Below the pieces are notes generated by a model, which did no database searches, had not been told where the DNA came from, and worked only from the letters and a program-made list of their open reading frames with translations. From assembly GCA_900320085.1 (NCBI GenBank), contig ONRC01000002.1:62001-126000 (forward strand): a DNA stretch of 64,000 nt, read 5' to 3'. Position 1 is the first letter of the stretch, and the number at the start of each line of letters is the position of its first letter. Made by a program: the position numbers and the translations under genes. Source of the DNA: an uncultured Eubacteriales bacterium. GTDB lineage: Bacteria; Bacillota; Clostridia; Christensenellales; Aristaeellaceae. Shown here piece by piece: positions 60,527-64,000 of the stretch.

Positions 60527-63500
60527 TTATTTCATCACCTTATCCATCAAATCCTGATAGTTCTTCACCCCGCTGAACTTCACCAGCCCATTTGACAGCT
60601 TACAAAACAGCTTTTCCGCGCAATCAATTTTCGCTTTTTCAATGTGGCGCAAATCCATTGTCTGCATTGAACCTTTCGTTTCCGCCACGAAGTAAATATG
60701 CTTGATATGCCCTTCGTGGAACACGATAGCCCAGTCCGGTGAATAGTGTCCCACCGGCGTGGGAATAGCAAACCCCTTGGGCAGCTTGGCATAGATGTTC
60801 ACATCCTGCGAACCATCAAGCGCTTTCACAAATCTGCGTTCCACGCTGTCCTCCGCGGTGCCGTCGGTAAACACATATTCCTGAATCGCTTTTGTGGCAT
60901 GGAATGCCTGGGCAAAGGTTTTCCCATGCTTCTCTGCTGTGAAGATGCTGCTGTCGTAGATTCCCTCAATCGTGTCATAGGTAATATGATCCACGATGAT
61001 GGTCGCTTTCTGTTCCCTGATCAGGCGGATTACTTTGGTAATAAATTCCTCTGGGTTGTTCTGGAACTTGGCAAAAGTATTGGGTTTGATGCCTTTCAGG
61101 ATTGCAGCGGCAGTCCTTCGGGTCAGCACGGTTCCGTCGGCGATTTTTCCAACCAAATCATATTTGATTTGGCTGACCTCCGTGTGCCTCAGCGTATTGG
61201 TTTTCGTCTTAACCGCTTCAAAGCTATCGCCACCTCGCATCATGTCCGCGTCAATGGTTTTCCGCTGGCTGGCGACAGATACCGTATATTGAAGCTGGCT
61301 CACATCCAGGTGCTTGTCAATCTCATCAATTGCCTTCCGAATCAATTCATCGGAATCGAAGTCCACCGTATAGGCATATTTGTGATTGATCGTATTCCAC
61401 AGCGTTTGAAACGCTTCCTTATAGAACCGTTCATTCAGCGGGTTCTCCGGCGCGGGCGTGCGGTTGCCGTCCTCAAACATGTCAGCCAGCACGCTGTCAT
61501 CGAAGATGGCCTGCACCAGTTTATGAACGCTGTCCCGCATCGGCTGCAACGCGGCGGACACAGGCCGCAGTGTATTCATGCGGGCGTCATCCCGGTATTC
61601 CTGCGTAACGTTTTCGTTCTCGTCGATATAGCCATTAAGCAGCAGATATTGATAGATCTGCACCGCCTGGGTGCGGCTGATCTTCGCCCGCGTACCGTCG
61701 GCCAGAACGACATTCTTCCCTTCAAAGTATTCAATCGAAGCCTTCCGGGGCCGGTCATACAGCACAGCCCTGGTCTGATCCTGCAAATCCTTCACAAAGG
61801 AAGCATATCCTTCGCTGGCAATTACGGTCAGTGTGTTCAGTTCCTGCACCCGCTGCTCGCCCACGGTTTCCGCATCCATGCGGTCGCCCGCCTGGTTGAC
61901 GCACAGGCGCAGCCCGCGTCCCACTTCCTGCCGCTTCTGCGTGGTGCTGTCGCCGCCGTGTTTGAGCGTGCAAATCTGGAACACGTTCGGGTTGTCCCAG
62001 CCTTCCCGCAGGGCGGAGTGCGAGAAAATGAACCGTGTCGGCTCCTCAAAGCTGAGCAGCCGTTCCTTGTTTTTCAGAATCAGATCGTAAGCCGAAATAT
62101 CATCGCTGAACTCGCTGCCCCGTTTTAGGGTGGAGTCCACGGCGCGGCCTGTCTTCTTGTCGATGCTGAAATACCCGCGGTGGGTTTCGTGGGCGGTGAT
62201 GCTGTCCAGATAAGCCAGATAATCCGCGTCCAGGAACGTGCGGTAGTCTTTCAGCACGCTTTCATATTCTTCTTCAAACACCCGGCCATATTCGCCCAGG
62301 GCTTCGTTGCCGTCTTCATCGTATTGGCGGTATTTCGCCACTTCATCAATAAAGAACAGGGACAGCGTTTTGATTCCCTGGCTGAACAGCTCAGCTTCCT
62401 TTTGCAGATGGGAGATAATGGTTTCCCGAATCTGCACCCGGCGCATATGGGCTTCCGAAACGTCGCCCACCACGTCGCCCTTGTGGATCACATCGCCGTT
62501 CAGGAACGTGACGGTTGCCGCGATGGGGTCGATTTGGGCGATGGTGTAGCCGTCCTTGTATTGCTCCATCTCATTCGACACAAAGAACAGATTGTCGCCC
62601 ACGCCGAGCTTATGGGTTTCCCGCTTGATCGGCTGGGTCTTGTGCTGCACCTCCAATTCCAGCCGCGCCATGGGCGGTTTGTTGGGAGACAGCACGATGG
62701 ATTCCAGATACAGATAACTGTTCGTTCCCTTGAAATTCTTCACTTCAAAGCCCTTGACCTCAATGCGCTTGACCAGCCGCTTGTTATAGGCGTCCAGCGC
62801 GTCCAGCACATACACCAGGTTATGCTGTTTCACATGGGTAGCGGAGTAATTCAGCACGAACAGCGGATGAAACTTTGCCAGCGTTTTCTGGGTCACTTCG
62901 CCGCCCATCTTCTGCGGCTCGTCCATGATGATGATCGGCCGGTTGGCGGCGATCACGTCAATGGGACGGCGGCTGCCGAACTCATCCCGCTTGGAGAAGA
63001 TGATGCGCGCGGCGGCGTCCCCCTTGCGGCCCTCTACGTTCTTGTCCTCGTTCATGGAGGCGGCGAACGCCTGGGTATTGATAATCATGACATTGATGCC
63101 GCTGTCGGAAGAAAAACTGTCCAGTTGGTTCAGGTTGCTGCTGGAATAGATGAAGAACCGGGCCTTCTTACCATACAGCTCCATGAAATGATCCTGGGTG
63201 ATTTCAAAGGATTTCTTCACGCCCTCGCGGATGGCGATGGAGGGCACCACCACGATGAATTTGCTCCATCCATACCGCTTGTTCAGCTCAAACATGGTTT
63301 TGATGTATACGTAGGTTTTGCCCGTGCCCGTTTCCATCTCCACGTCCAGACTGCACCGCCCCTGCGCCTTCACCAGCCCGTCGGACAGCCTGATATTGTT
63401 TTCCTGCTGAATGGCGCGGATATTCTCCAACAGTTGCGCATCCGTCAGCATCAGGTTTTCATTCAGAAAACCCGTATCGTCCGGCTCGTCAAACACGCTC

Positions 63501-63679
63501 GTCTGCGGATTAGGCAGCAGCGACATTTGCTGCGGCGCAAAACTGGCCTGAACAGCAGGCGCCACGCCCACATCCCGCCGATAACTGTTTTCGCGGGCAT
63601 AGGGCTGCCCCGCGAACACCCGCACGACGCTTTCCACTGCGTCCGTTTGATACTGTTGGATTTTGAAGCGGAATTTCAT
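60527..63679 (-). CDS. res: Type III restriction enzyme Res subunit
   Basis: A 1050-residue helicase-nuclease. Walker A is in ETGTGKTYVYIKTM near residue 118; the DEAD-type box is IIIMDEPQKMGG near 253; motif VI is in QKRQEVGRGLRLCVNQ near 590. The C-terminal PD-(D/E)xK nuclease has PDWAIVF (Asp near 981) and FVAETKGS (Glu-x-Lys near 1000). The Mod partner that carries methylation and recognition is not in this window; it would lie upstream on the minus strand, beyond 64000. GGGAG lies 9 bases before the ATG. It follows the Abi_C-domain gene by 54 bases. Confidence 0.94.
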   Translation of the reverse strand: MKFRFKIQQYQTDAVESVVRVFAGQPYARENSYRRDVGVAPAVQASFAPQQMSLLPNPQTSVFDEPDDTGFLNENLMLTDAQLLENIRAIQQENNIRLSDGLVKAQGRCSLDVEMETGTGKTYVYIKTMFELNKRYGWSKFIVVVPSIAIREGVKKSFEITQDHFMELYGKKARFFIYSSSNLNQLDSFSSDSGINVMIINTQAFAASMNEDKNVEGRKGDAAARIIFSKRDEFGSRRPIDVIAANRPIIIMDEPQKMGGEVTQKTLAKFHPLFVLNYSATHVKQHNLVYVLDALDAYNKRLVKRIEVKGFEVKNFKGTNSYLYLESIVLSPNKPPMARLELEVQHKTQPIKRETHKLGVGDNLFFVSNEMEQYKDGYTIAQIDPIAATVTFLNGDVIHKGDVVGDVSEAHMRRVQIRETIISHLQKEAELFSQGIKTLSLFFIDEVAKYRQYDEDGNEALGEYGRVFEEEYESVLKDYRTFLDADYLAYLDSITAHETHRGYFSIDKKTGRAVDSTLKRGSEFSDDISAYDLILKNKERLLSFEEPTRFIFSHSALREGWDNPNVFQICTLKHGGDSTTQKRQEVGRGLRLCVNQAGDRMDAETVGEQRVQELNTLTVIASEGYASFVKDLQDQTRAVLYDRPRKASIEYFEGKNVVLADGTRAKISRTQAVQIYQYLLLNGYIDENENVTQEYRDDARMNTLRPVSAALQPMRDSVHKLVQAIFDDSVLADMFEDGNRTPAPENPLNERFYKEAFQTLWNTINHKYAYTVDFDSDELIRKAIDEIDKHLDVSQLQYTVSVASQRKTIDADMMRGGDSFEAVKTKTNTLRHTEVSQIKYDLVGKIADGTVLTRRTAAAILKGIKPNTFAKFQNNPEEFITKVIRLIREQKATIIVDHITYDTIEGIYDSSIFTAEKHGKTFAQAFHATKAIQEYVFTDGTAEDSVERRFVKALDGSQDVNIYAKLPKGFAIPTPVGHYSPDWAIVFHEGHIKHIYFVAETKGSMQTMDLRHIEKAKIDCAEKLFCKLSNGLVKFSGVKNYQDLMDKVMK

Positions 63680-63733
63680 CTCATATTCTCCCTGCTCATT
63701 CTCTTACTTTTATGCTTATTATGTTTTAAGGAA

Positions 63734-64000
63734 TCATTTGCTCTTTTCAGAATATGTATCCCATAAGAATCTAACAAGAGTAATACTTGATCCAACTGCA
63801 AGCCTGGCATATCTAACAGGCAAGCTTTTGAATGAGGCGCTTTTTCCATGCCCGCTTCCATAAGGATTCCTCAACTCGGCCATTCGTAATGCAACTTGTT
63901 GTAGATTCCCAAGAAGCGCTTTTGCAATGATATCAACACTATTCGTTCCTTTGATATTGTCCGGCATCAAACCCAGTTGAAGCATCGTCTGTCCTGAGAG
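63734..64000 (-). CDS. Abortive infection C-terminal domain protein (partial)
   Basis: The last 88 residues or so of a gene whose 5' part is past the window edge; the frame is open through 64000. ALLGNLQQVALRMAELRNPYG followed by SGHGKSASF and RYARLAVGSSITLVRFLWDTY matches the Abi_C family, found in phage-defence proteins. The DNA here is clearly richer in A and T than most of the window, which suggests transfer. It lies directly upstream of res on the same strand, so it may be cargo between mod and res. Confidence 0.7.
   Translation of the reverse strand, partial: LSGQTMLQLGLMPDNIKGTNSVDIIAKALLGNLQQVALRMAELRNPYGSGHGKSASFKSLPVRYARLAVGSSITLVRFLWDTYSEKSK

Overview
The window is a stretch of chromosome from a high-GC, Gram-positive, anaerobic Firmicute, probably an uncultured gut Clostridia lineage. 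Pointers are the AGGAGG-type ribosome sites with frequent GTG/TTG starts, the c-di-AMP genes (cdaA, cdaR, darA), the RicT/YlbF pair, type II thymidine kinase, rubrerythrin, clostripain-family peptidase, and tandem promoters with 17-base spacers and TGn extended -10 boxes. No rRNA, tRNA or CRISPR array was seen. The genus cannot be fixed by eye.

Layout. 1-2.8 kb: DUF1538 membrane protein and a flippase-like protein (minus strand). 2.9-7.1 kb: a three-gene ABC importer of the Fbp/Afu type. 7.2-8.8 kb: ROK sugar kinase and a small helical protein. 8.9-17.3 kb: a class A penicillin-binding protein, then glmM with a GlmU-like acyltransferase, then ybaB-recR-tdk-TIM-barrel isomerase. 17.3-21.4 kb: rubrerythrin, GNAT, and a fused MacB-like ABC exporter. 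21.4-28.3 kb: a minus operon darA-holB-ricT-PIG-L deacetylase-Sel1 repeat protein. 28.4-36.4 kb: a carbohydrate locus (GH106-like rhamnosidase, LplABC-type importer, divergent AraC regulator, esterase). 36.4-40.6 kb: cdaA-cdaR-unknown-rsmF. 40.8-43.9 kb: a membrane-anchored C11 peptidase. 44-57.3 kb: a long minus operon (radical SAM, DUF2344, rng, miaB, ylbF, GT2, gtrA, mutS, mutL, ppiC). 57.4-59.7 kb: MATE and miaA. From 59.7 kb the content turns accessory: a structured repeat, tnpV, a type III restriction subunit and the end of an Abi_C gene that leaves the window.

The most unusual feature is a set of nine intergenic inverted repeats whose two arms are built from 3-5 tandem copies of a 7-base unit. 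Three unit types occur (GTTCTAA, GTAGGAG and GTDCAGA), separated by short unrelated loops. Seven of the nine lie within about 7 bases of, or overlap, the stop codon of the preceding gene, mostly between co-transcribed genes. I do not recognise them as a named element family. Two further repeat families are present: a roughly 220-base multi-stem element in two inverted copies (14.5 and 59.7 kb), and a GGGCGGAT-type palindrome (28.35 and 53.26 kb), the second of which sits exactly where the RNase G gene ends prematurely.

Functional links across the window: c-di-AMP synthesis and regulation (cdaA, cdaR) plus its receptor (darA); cell-wall precursor supply and use (glmM, GlmU-like, PBP); tRNA modification (miaA, miaB); mismatch and recombination repair (mutS, mutL, recR); and Ric-type RNA-maturation factors (ricT, ylbF).
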